A DNA stretch of 39,839 nucleotides, from the NCBI GenBank assembly GCA_949296415.1, contig CASFQC010000016.1, positions 1-39,839 of the forward strand, written 5' to 3'. The position numbers and the translations under genes are program-made. The stretch is from an uncultured Bacteroides sp. (lineage in GTDB: Bacteria > Bacteroidota > Bacteroidia > Bacteroidales > Bacteroidaceae). The notes beneath the pieces were generated by a model. It saw only the letters and a list, made by a program, of their open reading frames with translations, did not search any database and was not told where the DNA came from. Below, one piece after another: positions 9,672 through 17,211 of the stretch (its first letter is position 1; the number at the start of each line of letters is the position of its first letter).

Positions 9672-10841
9672 TTACGGATACAGCAGATAGGGTTTCCGGC
9701 GTTCCTTGAACTGTTCCACCTCGTCCTGCCATGAGGCTTCTATGCGGGCGGCGGGCTGTCCGGCCTCTATCATAAGGCGGATGCGGTCGGTTCCGGCCAG
9801 CAGGTCGAAGAAGGGGCGGAAGTACTTCTTGCCCATGCCCAGCGAGCGATAGGCATGTATCACGTAGGCCATGCTGAGGCCCTGGCGGGCCAGCTGCTCC
9901 TCGGGCAGCGTGCTCAGGTCCACGCCCCGGCATTCCTGTCCCAGCAGCGGAGGATTTTTGGCGCCGGGCATGCTCTTGGGGGTGAAGCGGTATTCGCAGT
10001 CCTTCAGACCGGGATGTCCGTACACCTGGAAAGGTTTGTCTGTGCCGCGTCCCACGCTCACGGGCGTGCCCTCGAAGAAGCAGAGCGACGGATAGAGATA
10101 CACCGCCTTCATGTCGGGCAGGTTGGGCGACGGAGCCGCAGGCAACCGGTAGAGCGTGCTGTGCGTATAGTTCAGGCAGGGCACTACGGTGAGCTTGCAC
10201 TGCCTGCCTTGCGGCAGCCAGCCCTCGCCGTTCACCATGCGCGCCAGTTCGCCCAGTGTCATGCCGTGCACCACGGGTATGGGCAGCCAGCCTACGTCCG
10301 ACTTGTATTTCATGTCCAGTACCGGGCCGTCCACGTAGTGTCCGTTGGGGTTAGGACGGTCCAGCACTACCACCTCGCGTCCATGCTCGGCGCAGGCATC
10401 CATCAGCCTGCACATCGTTATATAGTAGGTGTAGAACCGCAGCCCCACATCCTGTATGTCCACCACCAGCACGTCAAAACGCTGCATGGACTCGTCCGAA
10501 GGCTTCTTCTCCTTGCCGTTGTACAGTGACAGAATGGGCACTCCTGTCTTGGGGTCCGACGAGCTTTTTACAGCCTCGCCTGCGTCGGCGGTGCCCCGGA
10601 ACCCGTGTTCGGGAGAGAAGATGGCCGTTACGTTGAAGCCGTTCTCCGTCAGCAAGTCCAGCAGATGCTTGTCGCCGACCATACCTGTGTGGTTCGAGAA
10701 GATGGCGATGCGTTTGTCTTTCAGCAGAGGGAAGTAGACGTCAGTCCGTTCGTCACCCATAATGATTTTTCCGGCGTCCTGTGCGCATGCTCCCGCCACG
10801 GCAAGGCATTGCACCAATAGCATTACGATGAATGTTTTCAT
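9672..10841 (-). CDS. namZ: Exo-beta-N-acetylmuramidase NamZ-like (DUF1343, GH171)
   Basis: A 389-residue exported protein of the DUF1343 family, now glycoside hydrolase family 171, whose founder NamZ (Bacillus subtilis YbbC) releases terminal MurNAc from the non-reducing end of peptidoglycan fragments. The signal peptide is MKTFIVMLLVQCLAVAGACA. Family blocks seen are IAIFSNHTGMVG, IFSPEHGFRG, VLVVDIQDVGLRFYTY, VVLDRPNPNG and VSVGRGTDKPFQVYG. I chose the ATG at 10841 because the in-frame ATG at 10868 falls within the -7 promoter box and would spoil the signal peptide. The downstream SSS symporter suggests a release-and-import unit for cell wall amino sugars. Family confidence is high; enzymatic activity is inferred from the family. 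Confidence 0.88.
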   Translation of the reverse strand: MKTFIVMLLVQCLAVAGACAQDAGKIIMGDERTDVYFPLLKDKRIAIFSNHTGMVGDKHLLDLLTENGFNVTAIFSPEHGFRGTADAGEAVKSSSDPKTGVPILSLYNGKEKKPSDESMQRFDVLVVDIQDVGLRFYTYYITMCRLMDACAEHGREVVVLDRPNPNGHYVDGPVLDMKYKSDVGWLPIPVVHGMTLGELARMVNGEGWLPQGRQCKLTVVPCLNYTHSTLYRLPAAPSPNLPDMKAVYLYPSLCFFEGTPVSVGRGTDKPFQVYGHPGLKDCEYRFTPKSMPGAKNPPLLGQECRGVDLSTLPEEQLARQGLSMAYVIHAYRSLGMGKKYFRPFFDLLAGTDRIRLMIEAGQPAARIEASWQDEVEQFKERRKPYLLYP

Positions 10842-10865
10842 GTTATAGTCTGAATGTTTTGCAAG

Positions 10866-10873
10866 CAAACTTA
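10866..10873 (-). promoter_or_regulatory. -7 box for namZ-symporter operon
   Basis: On the minus strand the sequence reads TAAGTTTG (TAnnTTTG), 24 bp upstream of the namZ ATG. A -33 box is not obvious. The predicted leader is very short. Confidence 0.5.
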
Positions 10874-11081
10874 CGTTTTTTTTCCGAAAGACCGTCCGAT
10901 TTTGCCTTTCATTTTGCTTTCCTGCTCGGACAGGAATCGTATGTCGTGTCGTGATATTGCTGGTCTACAGTGCGTTATAAGAATATACGGCCTTTCGTAG
11001 GGCTGTCTGCGTAATGGAATATGCTCTATAATATAGTTGTATAACATGGTGGGAGGCGGGTGGAATTCCAGGCGGATTGCT

Positions 11082-11089
11082 TATCTTTG
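11082..11089 (+). promoter_or_regulatory. -7 box upstream of the DUF6734 gene
   Basis: TATCTTTG matches TAnnTTTG, 41 bp before the ATG at 11131. The in-frame ATG at 11077 precedes this box and is therefore unlikely to be the start. The region between 10874 and 11081 holds no gene that I recognise. Confidence 0.55.
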
Positions 11090-11130
11090 AGGTGTTGATA
11101 GGCCATAGGAAAACCGAACAGAAAACAACT

Positions 11131-11688
11131 ATGAGATGTGTACAAACATTTTGGACTGCCGGACAGTCTCTATTGGACAATGGCTTTGGATGGCCAAGTC
11201 CCCAATTGCACCTGATGTCGTGGGCGTTGAGTTGCCTCAGTCTGCGCAGGAATTATAAGGACGTGGCACTTTATACGGATTCCGAAGGATACAGGGTGTT
11301 CATAGAACTGTTGAAATTGCCTTATACGGAGGTCACGGTGTGCTATGACGGCCTTTCCTGTCCGCAACCCCATTGGGCCTATCCTAAGATGTTGACTTAT
11401 TCGTTTCAGAAGGAACCGTTTATTCATGTGGATGGCGACTTGTATCTGCCTTACAGGTTGGAAAGCAGGATAGAACAGAGTGCTTTGATAGCCCAGAACC
11501 AGGAAAATACAGATGGTACAGACCATCTTGTCGTAATAACTGGGCGGAATCATGATAGTGCAGGCCGACTTTATTTCATTTTTATGGAAGTGGGAACCAG
11601 TTCTGTGTCAAAAGGCTGCAGCCCGCAAAATCGTTTGACATATTATCCGGATGAACCCAGTTTTGAGGGGAGGTTCTTTGAACTTTAG
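11131..11688 (+). CDS. Chimeric protein: DUF6734 N-terminal part joined to an unrelated C-terminal tail
   Basis: 185 residues. Residues 1 to about 128 resemble the N-terminal part of DUF6734 (glycosyltransferase-like): MRCVQTFW, LMSWALSCLSLR, VALYTDSEGY, LKLPYTEVTV, EPFIHVDGDLYLP with a DxD motif (D101, D103), and ALIAQNQE. Full DUF6734 proteins are, from memory, about twice as long, so the rest of the fold is absent. From about residue 130 the sequence changes character (HLVVITGRNHDSAGRLYFIF ... GCSPQNRLTYYPDEPSFEG) and looks like the C-terminal end of a different protein family that I cannot name. The joint near 11518 contains a short direct repeat (ACAGA twice within 14 bp). The frame is intact and behind a good promoter, so a product may be made, but glycosyltransferase activity is doubtful. 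The downstream lipoprotein follows after 32 bp. Confidence 0.6.
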   Translation: MRCVQTFWTAGQSLLDNGFGWPSPQLHLMSWALSCLSLRRNYKDVALYTDSEGYRVFIELLKLPYTEVTVCYDGLSCPQPHWAYPKMLTYSFQKEPFIHVDGDLYLPYRLESRIEQSALIAQNQENTDGTDHLVVITGRNHDSAGRLYFIFMEVGTSSVSKGCSPQNRLTYYPDEPSFEGRFFEL

Positions 11689-11720
11689 TGTATGGTTGTT
11701 ACTCATATAAAGCCAAATTT

Positions 11721-13208
11721 ATGACGAAGATGAACTATACTATAGGCGTACTACTTTCCATGTTATTCAGCTTGGGAAGTATTTTGGTTGGTTGTTCTCA
11801 TGGAAAAAGCCATTCGATAACAGGCTATTGCGACACCGTGCTTAACGACAGTCTTCGCCTGATAGTCCGTGGGCACTTTGTGGAGAACGACACCGTGTTC
11901 TTTCTGAAAGAATATCTGAAGGATAGAGAGGGCATGCCTTGCAATGCATTAATTTACCTGGATGCCAATCCCGATTCGCGCTACAGGACAACAGACTACT
12001 GGGTAAACCGTTTTGATATTTCGGATGCCCTGGAAAGATGGAGCCGGACGTGGAAAGAACAGCATGTACCCGTCGGTAAGTTTGATTTGCAGGGATTGCC
12101 TGCAGAATGGATACCCTTGCACTATCGTGGGGGAAAACCTTATGTCTGTTCGCCTTTCCAAGTGGATTTCCCTTACCAGGTCCGTTGGACCGATTCAATT
12201 GCTTGTCTTAGGATGCTTGAGCCTGTAGGGGCACCGATACATTCCTTCGAAAAGCTTTCATCCACGCATTATCGGGCCACCTTCAACGGTGATGATTTCC
12301 GCGAGATAGACATCAGGATAGTAGACGAACGCACACAAGCAGCCGTGTGGAACGTGACGTGGAAAGAGAACGTTCTGTCTTATTCCTGTCTGATGATTCC
12401 CGTTGAGTCGCACCGCTATTTCGACCTGATAGTTTGTGAAGCCGGATTGCAGGTGTTTCCGTACAAATTTTTGTGGATGCCCGACGAGATAGACACCGGT
12501 GCCTTGGCGGATGCAGTGAGTCACGGGGAGAAGGTGGACTTCTATGACCTGAAGCCCTATGTGCAGAAAAGCTATGCCGACAGTTCGCTGCAAGGTTATG
12601 TGGAAGACCTTCCCGATGTTCCCCCTCATGCGGAAGCGGAATACGCCGACAAGGAGTACTGGACACAATTATTTGACAAAGACAACCGCTTTGAGGCTGA
12701 TTTGGAGAAGTGGACAGCCGAATATAACGCCGGACAGACAGTATGGGTTCTGAATAAGTCGGATCTGCTGCACCTGCCTGCGGACTGGATACCCTTGCAC
12801 TATCGTAATGGCAAGCCCTATGTACTGGCCACGGACAAGGCCGACAATCCGCCGCAGGCGAGGCTTGCGGAAGGAGTCGTGGGCTACAAGCAGGAGTCGG
12901 GCTTCCGGTTTGTTCCTGCCGTCTGTTACAAAATGTCGTTCACGGATTATAGGTTAGGTAACCTTTTCCTGCACTTCATAGACCGCCACTGCCGGGTTGC
13001 CGTATGGGAGACCGCACGTGACCGCTCCTATGACCTGATGATACCTGTGGAGTCCGCATGTTACTTTGATGTGGTGGACGAGGCTGAAGCCCGTACCTTC
13101 CGGCCCGATGCCGTGGATATCAAGGCCCTGCTCGAAGCATTGAAGGCTGGGAAGCGGATAGACCTCTACAACTTGGATAGGGAATACGCTGTGCCGTCAT
13201 CCGAGTGA
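11721..13208 (+). CDS. Lipoprotein of unknown function with an internally duplicated domain
   Basis: A 495-residue predicted lipoprotein: MTKMNYTIGVLLSM ... ILVGC gives a lipobox near residue 25 (ATG at 11730 is an equally good start). Two copies of one domain are visible. Unit 1 starts at LPAEWIPLHYRGGKPYV and ends near GEKVDFYDLKPY. Unit 2 starts at LPADWIPLHYRNGKPYV and ends near GKRIDLYNLDREY. Both share a later LMIPVES-(H/A)-x-YFD block and a terminal ALxxAxxxGxxxDxYxL helix. An acidic linker (VEDLPDVPPHAEAEYADKEY) joins them. I do not recognise a characterised family. It lies 32 bp after the chimeric DUF6734 gene and is probably co-transcribed. Base composition resembles the neighbours. 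Confidence 0.75.
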   Translation: MTKMNYTIGVLLSMLFSLGSILVGCSHGKSHSITGYCDTVLNDSLRLIVRGHFVENDTVFFLKEYLKDREGMPCNALIYLDANPDSRYRTTDYWVNRFDISDALERWSRTWKEQHVPVGKFDLQGLPAEWIPLHYRGGKPYVCSPFQVDFPYQVRWTDSIACLRMLEPVGAPIHSFEKLSSTHYRATFNGDDFREIDIRIVDERTQAAVWNVTWKENVLSYSCLMIPVESHRYFDLIVCEAGLQVFPYKFLWMPDEIDTGALADAVSHGEKVDFYDLKPYVQKSYADSSLQGYVEDLPDVPPHAEAEYADKEYWTQLFDKDNRFEADLEKWTAEYNAGQTVWVLNKSDLLHLPADWIPLHYRNGKPYVLATDKADNPPQARLAEGVVGYKQESGFRFVPAVCYKMSFTDYRLGNLFLHFIDRHCRVAVWETARDRSYDLMIPVESACYFDVVDEAEARTFRPDAVDIKALLEALKAGKRIDLYNLDREYAVPSSE

Positions 13209-13245
13209 CTCCTCCCGCACGTCCGAGGAAAAAACGCGGCAAATC

Positions 13246-13277
13246 TTTGGCTGATTGCGGTGGAAACCGTATTTTTA
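13246..13277 (+). promoter_or_regulatory. Probable recO promoter
   Basis: TTTG at 13246-13249, a 20-bp spacer and TATTTTTA at 13270-13277 (one mismatch to TAnnTTTG). This position rules out the in-frame ATG at 13260 and supports the recO start at 13308. Confidence 0.5.
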
Positions 13278-13307
13278 CTTCTGCATTTTGTTAAAGCCGA
13301 ATCAGTC

Positions 13308-14036
13308 ATGTATCAGAAGACCGCAGGAATCGTGCTCCGCACATTGAAGTTCAAGGATACGAGCATCATAGCCGACATCTATACCGAAGCGTTGGGACGG
13401 GTGTCCTTCATCGTCCCTATACCCCGCTCGCGCAAGTCGTCTCTGAAGCCCGTACTGTTTCAGCCGCTGGCCATGGTGGAGGTGGAGGCCGACTTCCGTC
13501 CGCGCGTCAGCCTCCATCGGCTCAAGGGATTGCGTGCCATCCGTCCTTATGTCTCACTGCCTTATGAGCCGTGCAAGTCGGGCATAGCCCTTTTCCTTTC
13601 CGAGTTCCTTTGCCGCGCCCTGCGCGAGGAGGGGGAGAACCGTCCGCTTTATGCTTACCTCAGTCGTTCGTTGGAGTGGCTTGACGAATGTGGCGGACAT
13701 TTTGCCAACTTCCATCTGGTGTTTCTCATGCGCCTGTCGCGCTTCCTGGGGCTGTATCCCAATCTGGAAGACTACGCCGAAGGCTGCTGCTTCGACCTGC
13801 GCAACGCCTGCTTCGTGCCTCAGGACAGCTTGTCGCACCCCGACTACATAGGCCCGCAGGAGGCGTCGCGCATCGTGAAGCTGATGCGCATGAACTATGA
13901 TACCATGCATCTTTTCGGCATGAACCGTGACGAGCGTATGCGTTGTCTGGAAGTGCTGAACCGCTATTATCGTCTGCACCTGCCCGATTTCCCCGAGCTG
14001 AACTCGCTTGAAGTGCTGCGCGAGACTTTTGGCTGA
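13308..14036 (+). CDS. recO: DNA repair protein RecO
   Basis: A 242-residue RecO, the mediator that with RecR loads RecA onto SSB-coated single-stranded DNA during recombinational gap repair. The N-terminal OB-fold is clear ([34 protein letters not shown]), with the basic stretch [10 protein letters not shown] that follows in Bacteroidota homologues. An alpha-helical C-terminal domain ([15 protein letters not shown]) follows. The zinc-finger cysteines found in some RecO proteins are not arranged as a typical CxxC motif. Length is normal for the phylum. The gene appears monocistronic and ends toward efp with a shared hairpin between them. Confidence 0.93.
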   Translation: MYQKTAGIVLRTLKFKDTSIIADIYTEALGRVSFIVPIPRSRKSSLKPVLFQPLAMVEVEADFRPRVSLHRLKGLRAIRPYVSLPYEPCKSGIALFLSEFLCRALREEGENRPLYAYLSRSLEWLDECGGHFANFHLVFLMRLSRFLGLYPNLEDYAEGCCFDLRNACFVPQDSLSHPDYIGPQEASRIVKLMRMNYDTMHLFGMNRDERMRCLEVLNRYYRLHLPDFPELNSLEVLRETFG

Positions 14037-14134
14037 GACAGTGCAGGCTCTTCCGCCTCCGGCTGTAACATTCACCAAAGGCAAGAAGCTGTTTTTTTAA
14101 GTATTATCCGGCTTTTCTGAAACCCTTTCCGGCC

Positions 14135-14191
14135 TTTTCCCTGTCTTTATGAGGAGCGTAGCGGGCTGTGTGACGAAAGGGAACGGGAAAA
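14135..14191. repeat. Palindromic unit, long form, standalone copy
   Basis: 57 bp bounded by TTTTCCC and GGGAAAA with the interior ATGAGGAGCGTAGCG ... GTGACGAA. It closely matches 1886-1941 inside MITE-like copy 1. Short forms with the interior missing are at 19729-19751 and 39632-39654. It is non-coding and lies between recO and efp. Confidence 0.7.
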
Positions 14192-14245
14192 AAACAAGGA
14201 AAGCCACCACACCCCTTGTCTCTGGGGTAGGATGGCTTTCCTTTC
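14191..14245. terminator. Bidirectional terminator between recO and efp
   Basis: GGAAAGCCACCACACCCC (14198-14215) pairs with GGGGTAGGATGGCTTTCC (14224-14241) with few mismatches. Reading on the minus strand (from efp) the stem is followed by TTGTTTTTTT, a strong U-tract; reading on the plus strand it is followed by TTTCTCCTTT. It overlaps the last base of the palindromic unit. Confidence 0.75.
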
Positions 14246-14286
14246 TCCTTTCCTGCAGAAACCCGCAGAAAGCGGCACAACCGCTC

Positions 14287-14853
14287 TTATGCCTTCACGC
14301 GGCTTACGTAAGAGCCGTCGCGTGTGTCTATTTCTATAGTCTCGCCTTCGCTGATGAACAGGGGGACACGTACCGTAGCGCCAGACTCTACAGTGGCGGG
14401 TTTCAGTGTGTTGGTAGCCGTATCGCCTTTCAGACCCGGCTCGGTATAAGTCACCTTCATCTGCACCTTTATAGGAACTTCGGCGTAAAGTACCGTCTCG
14501 GTAGAAGCGTCGGAAACCACATCAACCACCATGCCTTCCAGCAGGAAATCCACACCGTTGATTAAGTCATGGGCGATAGGTATCTGGTCGAACGTTTCCT
14601 GATTCATGAACATGTAGTCGTCGCCTTCCTTGTACAGGAACTGGTGCGGACGGCGCTCCACACGCACGTCTTCCAGCTTCTCGCCAATGTTGAAGCGGCG
14701 TTCCAGCACGTATCCGTTCACCACATCCTTCAGTTTGGTGCGCATAAACGTGTTGCCCTTCCCGGGCTTTACATGCAGGAAGTCAATGCAAAAATACAAC
14801 TTGCCATCCATGCGGATGCAAGTTCCGATTTTAATGTCTTGGGCATTAATCAT
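14287..14853 (-). CDS. efp: Translation elongation factor P
   Basis: 188 residues, the normal length. EF-P binds stalled ribosomes between P and E sites and relieves arrest at polyproline stretches. The three-domain, tRNA-shaped architecture is recognisable: a KOW-like domain I with the functional loop KPGKGNTFMRTK (K32 at its tip), domain II around RPHQFLYKEGDDYMFMNQETFDQI, and the C-terminal OB domain ending with the EF-P signature VRVPLFISEGETIEIDTRDGSYVSRV. It is transcribed divergently from rpmH with a promoter at 14912-14943 and ends at the hairpin shared with recO. No lysine modification gene (epmA or epmB) is in the window. Confidence 0.97.
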   Translation of the reverse strand: MINAQDIKIGTCIRMDGKLYFCIDFLHVKPGKGNTFMRTKLKDVVNGYVLERRFNIGEKLEDVRVERRPHQFLYKEGDDYMFMNQETFDQIPIAHDLINGVDFLLEGMVVDVVSDASTETVLYAEVPIKVQMKVTYTEPGLKGDTATNTLKPATVESGATVRVPLFISEGETIEIDTRDGSYVSRVKA

Positions 14854-14911
14854 ACGTTATAATCTTTAAGTATTATGTTGTTAGTGAATGGTCTGAAGCC
14901 GTTTGCGGGTG

Positions 14912-14943
14912 CAAAAGTAATGGTATTCGGGAAAAAACGCAAA
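14912..14943 (-). promoter_or_regulatory. efp promoter
   Basis: On the minus strand TTTG (14943-14940), a 20-bp spacer and TACTTTTG (14919-14912) match the Bacteroidota -33/-7 consensus. The leader to the efp ATG is about 55 nt. Confidence 0.7.
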
Positions 14944-14970
14944 AACTTTTGATAGAAAAAGAGTTATCGC

Positions 14971-15001
14971 TTGGCTATTTTGGAAAAAAGCCTTATTTTT
15001 G
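14971..15001 (+). promoter_or_regulatory. rpmH promoter
   Basis: TTGG (14971-14974), a 19-bp spacer and TATTTTTG (14994-15001). The ATG of rpmH lies 43 bp downstream. It is divergent from the efp promoter, with 27 bp between them. Confidence 0.7.
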
Positions 15002-15043
15002 CAGCCCGAATTGAGAATAATAACATAAAACAAAGATAGAGCG

Positions 15044-15205
15044 ATGAAAAGAACATTCCAACCCTCGAACAGGAAAAGAAGAAACAAACACGGTTTCCGT
15101 GAAAGAATGGCTACCGCTAACGGTCGCCGAGTATTGGCTGCCCGTCGTGCCAAAGGCCGCAAGAAACTGACCGTTTCCGACGAATACAACGGCGTAAAGG
15201 CATAA
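15044..15205 (+). CDS. rpmH: 50S ribosomal protein L34
   Basis: 53 residues. The N-terminus [19 protein letters not shown] and the following [20 protein letters not shown] are the L34 signature; the acidic tail ending DEYNGVKA is the type seen in Bacteroidota. L34 binds 23S rRNA in the large subunit. The gene has its own promoter and a perfect hairpin terminator 26 bp after the stop, so it is monocistronic. It is not next to rnpA or dnaA, in contrast to the classic oriC-side rnpA-rpmH arrangement. Confidence 0.98.
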   Translation: MKRTFQPSNRKRRNKHGFRERMATANGRRVLAARRAKGRKKLTVSDEYNGVKA

Positions 15206-15230
15206 GCAGGACGTTTGTTTAGCCATAGGA

Positions 15231-15275
15231 AAGCCGCAGGTGCTGCAAACAAGAAACAGCACCTGCGGCTTTTGT
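15231..15275 (+). terminator. rpmH terminator
   Basis: AAGCCGCAGGTGCTG (15231-15245) and CAGCACCTGCGGCTT (15257-15271) form a perfect 15-bp stem with an 11-nt loop, followed by TTG. The stretch 15276-15437 to the next gene holds nothing else that I recognise. Confidence 0.85.
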
Positions 15276-15437
15276 ATTATATTCCTTGCGGATTCTTGCC
15301 AAAATGGAATTGTGGCATTGGCTATCTGTCCAATGATGCTTTGTAACCGGCTTTTCGGACTGGCATCTTATATGCCTCTACCTCGTCTTTATAATGCCGG
15401 GAAGTGCGTATTTCCCGATTCTTCATTAGTCCGGTGT

Positions 15438-16310
15438 TCAGAACCATGCGATGACCCCCGACTCCCATTCCACACCATATACCTGCCCGGTACGTCCTAC
15501 TACCTTGACTGTGGCCATGTATGGGGTATCCCCTTTCTCTTTCAGAGCCTTATTCAGCACCACCACACGGTAGCAGGTGTCGCACGGACGCACACCGGAG
15601 GGTACGCCTTTCTCTTCCAGCCATTCGGGCAGGCCTTGCTGGCGGAGTAGCGCGAAGTCGCCTGCCTCCACCAGGTAAACCATGTCGCTGTCATTACGGG
15701 AAATGAATCCTCTTCTCTCCTCCGTCAAACGACGGACGGCAATGGTTTTCAGCGAATCATCGCGTACTGTGGCGGGCAACGCGCACAGTCCTTCTTCCGC
15801 TTCCGATGAAAGAGGCGTAGGCGTGGCATATACCGCTGAGGCCGCCCCGGCCATGGCCTCCATGCGGGCATGACACTCCCGCCGTAAGTCCGGAGAACCG
15901 CCGACGGCGGTGGGACAGAGCAGCATCCACTGTGTCATGTCAGGAGAATTGCGGGCTTCCTGCGCACGTAGCCTGCACAGTTCGCGGCCTTTGTCGCGTA
16001 TGACAGCCGTGGCCGTATAGGGAACCGCAAAGCCTTCTTCCTTCCAGCGCGGGTAATAGAGCATGACATGGTAGCACGTGTCGCTTCCCTTGATGTAGGC
16101 AGGATAATGGGGTGACAGTCCGTAGAGCGACTCTTCCTTACGGAAATCGCACTGCCAGATAGCCGGACATACCGCACTGCGGTAGCTGCCGGGATAATAC
16201 GTCCGCAGCGCGTGCTGCACGATGCCCACCAATACACTGTCCCGCTCCGCCTTGGGCAGGAACGAAAGAGGAGGGTTTCCAGACACGGATCCGTGCCATG
16301 CAGCAGCCAT
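15438..16310 (-). CDS. Unknown protein with two related repeat units; possible frameshift near its start
   Basis: 290 residues as drawn, unrecognised. Two diverged units share SDTCYHVMLYYPRWKEEG and PCDTCYRVVVLNKALKEKG followed by PYTATAVI-like and PYMATVKVV strands, so the protein is an internal duplication. The expected start is the ATG overlapping the upstream stop (ATGA at 16327), whose frame begins MKVAMAWLLHGTDPCLETLL but then differs from the frame that carries the conserved body. The body frame begins at 16310 with MAAAWHGSVSGNPPLSFLP, which is not a signal peptide. Either the start is atypical or a one- or two-base indel lies around 16260-16290. It is second in a small minus-strand operon after the 16947 gene. 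No function can be assigned. Confidence 0.55.
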   Translation of the reverse strand: MAAAWHGSVSGNPPLSFLPKAERDSVLVGIVQHALRTYYPGSYRSAVCPAIWQCDFRKEESLYGLSPHYPAYIKGSDTCYHVMLYYPRWKEEGFAVPYTATAVIRDKGRELCRLRAQEARNSPDMTQWMLLCPTAVGGSPDLRRECHARMEAMAGAASAVYATPTPLSSEAEEGLCALPATVRDDSLKTIAVRRLTEERRGFISRNDSDMVYLVEAGDFALLRQQGLPEWLEEKGVPSGVRPCDTCYRVVVLNKALKEKGDTPYMATVKVVGRTGQVYGVEWESGVIAWF

Positions 16311-16323
16311 GCCATCGCAACCT

Positions 16324-16947
16324 TCATGGATATTTTAAATGCTTGGGACGAAAGATTTCCTTGCTCCGGGTTGTCTCATAAATAGGCTTGTTTGTGCGGT
16401 TAGTGAAGTCGGAGCGGTCATACACGCGGAGGTACACGTTCATCTCTATGCTATATATTACGCTTTTAGGCCATAGACAACTCAGTTTGAACGTATTCCG
16501 GATGGAATCAATTTTAGCCATTTCTTTCCGTTCCTGTTCGGGAATGTCCGGATTGTCTGCATAGCTGGGAATAATCGTGTTGCCGTACAAGCCTCCCTCC
16601 CCAAAGCCAAGAAGGCTGTAATCTATTCTCACCACATGGCCTTCTTTGTCTTTAAGGACGAATTCTATAAAACTATATTTGTCCAGTATTTCTTCTTCTG
16701 TCGGGTGAGGGCTGTCATAGCGGAGAGGATACGGTCCGTAACGATAGGAAACATAAGGAGACCTGTTCTTGAGGGAAACATAGAATTTCTGGGATTCGCC
16801 GTTTTCATCATGTTCAAACCCAAAGTCCACAATCTCTACCGGGGGAACTTCCTTCTTTCCCCCGCTTTGCGCCATGGTGCCTGTCAACGGCAGGCAACCG
16901 ATAAGAATCATGACAAACCACGAACGTCTTATAAGGCTATCCTCCAT
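16324..16947 (-). CDS. Secreted protein of unknown function
   Basis: 207 residues from the ATG at 16947. It has a hydrophobic leader (FVMILIGCLPLTGTMAQ) that reads as a signal peptide; a lipobox is not convincing because the Cys sits inside the hydrophobic stretch. The mature part is polar and strand-rich, with VEIVDFGFEHDENGESQKFYV, SPYVSYRYGPYPLRYDSPHP and a C-terminal segment (YSIEMNVYLRVYDRSDF) that suggests a beta-sandwich. I do not recognise a family. In-frame ATGs at 16959 and 17004 would extend it, but the first 11 codons overlap the short DUF6734-like reading frame. It is probably transcribed from the promoter at 17065-17072 together with the downstream repeat-unit gene. Confidence 0.65.
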   Translation of the reverse strand: MEDSLIRRSWFVMILIGCLPLTGTMAQSGGKKEVPPVEIVDFGFEHDENGESQKFYVSLKNRSPYVSYRYGPYPLRYDSPHPTEEEILDKYSFIEFVLKDKEGHVVRIDYSLLGFGEGGLYGNTIIPSYADNPDIPEQERKEMAKIDSIRNTFKLSCLWPKSVIYSIEMNVYLRVYDRSDFTNRTNKPIYETTRSKEIFRPKHLKYP

Positions 16948-17035
16948 ATTTTTCGGCATATGGAAGTAATGTCTCATACATCCAGAGACGCCAGCGTAAC
17001 TCACACTTATTCCAGAATGTCTGTACTGCTCTCAT
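16937..17035 (-). pseudogene. Remnant of a DUF6734-type start (MRAVQTFW)
   Basis: Directly behind a good -7 box, the minus strand begins ATG at 17035 and reads MRAVQTFWN, matching the head of the DUF6734 protein at 11131 (MRCVQTFW). After about nine residues the similarity ends, and the frame stops after 32 codons. The stop overlaps the start of the 16947 gene. It could act as a short leader peptide, but the simplest reading is a gene whose body was replaced or deleted. Confidence 0.5.
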
Positions 17036-17064
17036 AGCAAAATCATTAGTTTGGTTTTCACTAC

Positions 17065-17072
17065 AAATATAG
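17065..17072 (-). promoter_or_regulatory. -7 box for the 17035-15438 unit
   Basis: The minus strand reads TATATTTG (TAnnTTTG), 29 bp upstream of the ATG at 17035. Confidence 0.55.
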
Positions 17073-17211
17073 CGACTGGAACCGGGAAAAGCAAGCCGGA
17101 AGACAAGTTTTTTTCATCGAAAAGGAAAAACAGGACAGCAGGCAAGCCTTGCGTGACAACAACGTGTCCTGCCGGAGAAGGTCCATGTACATTTTGACAC
17201 TTAACATTTCT

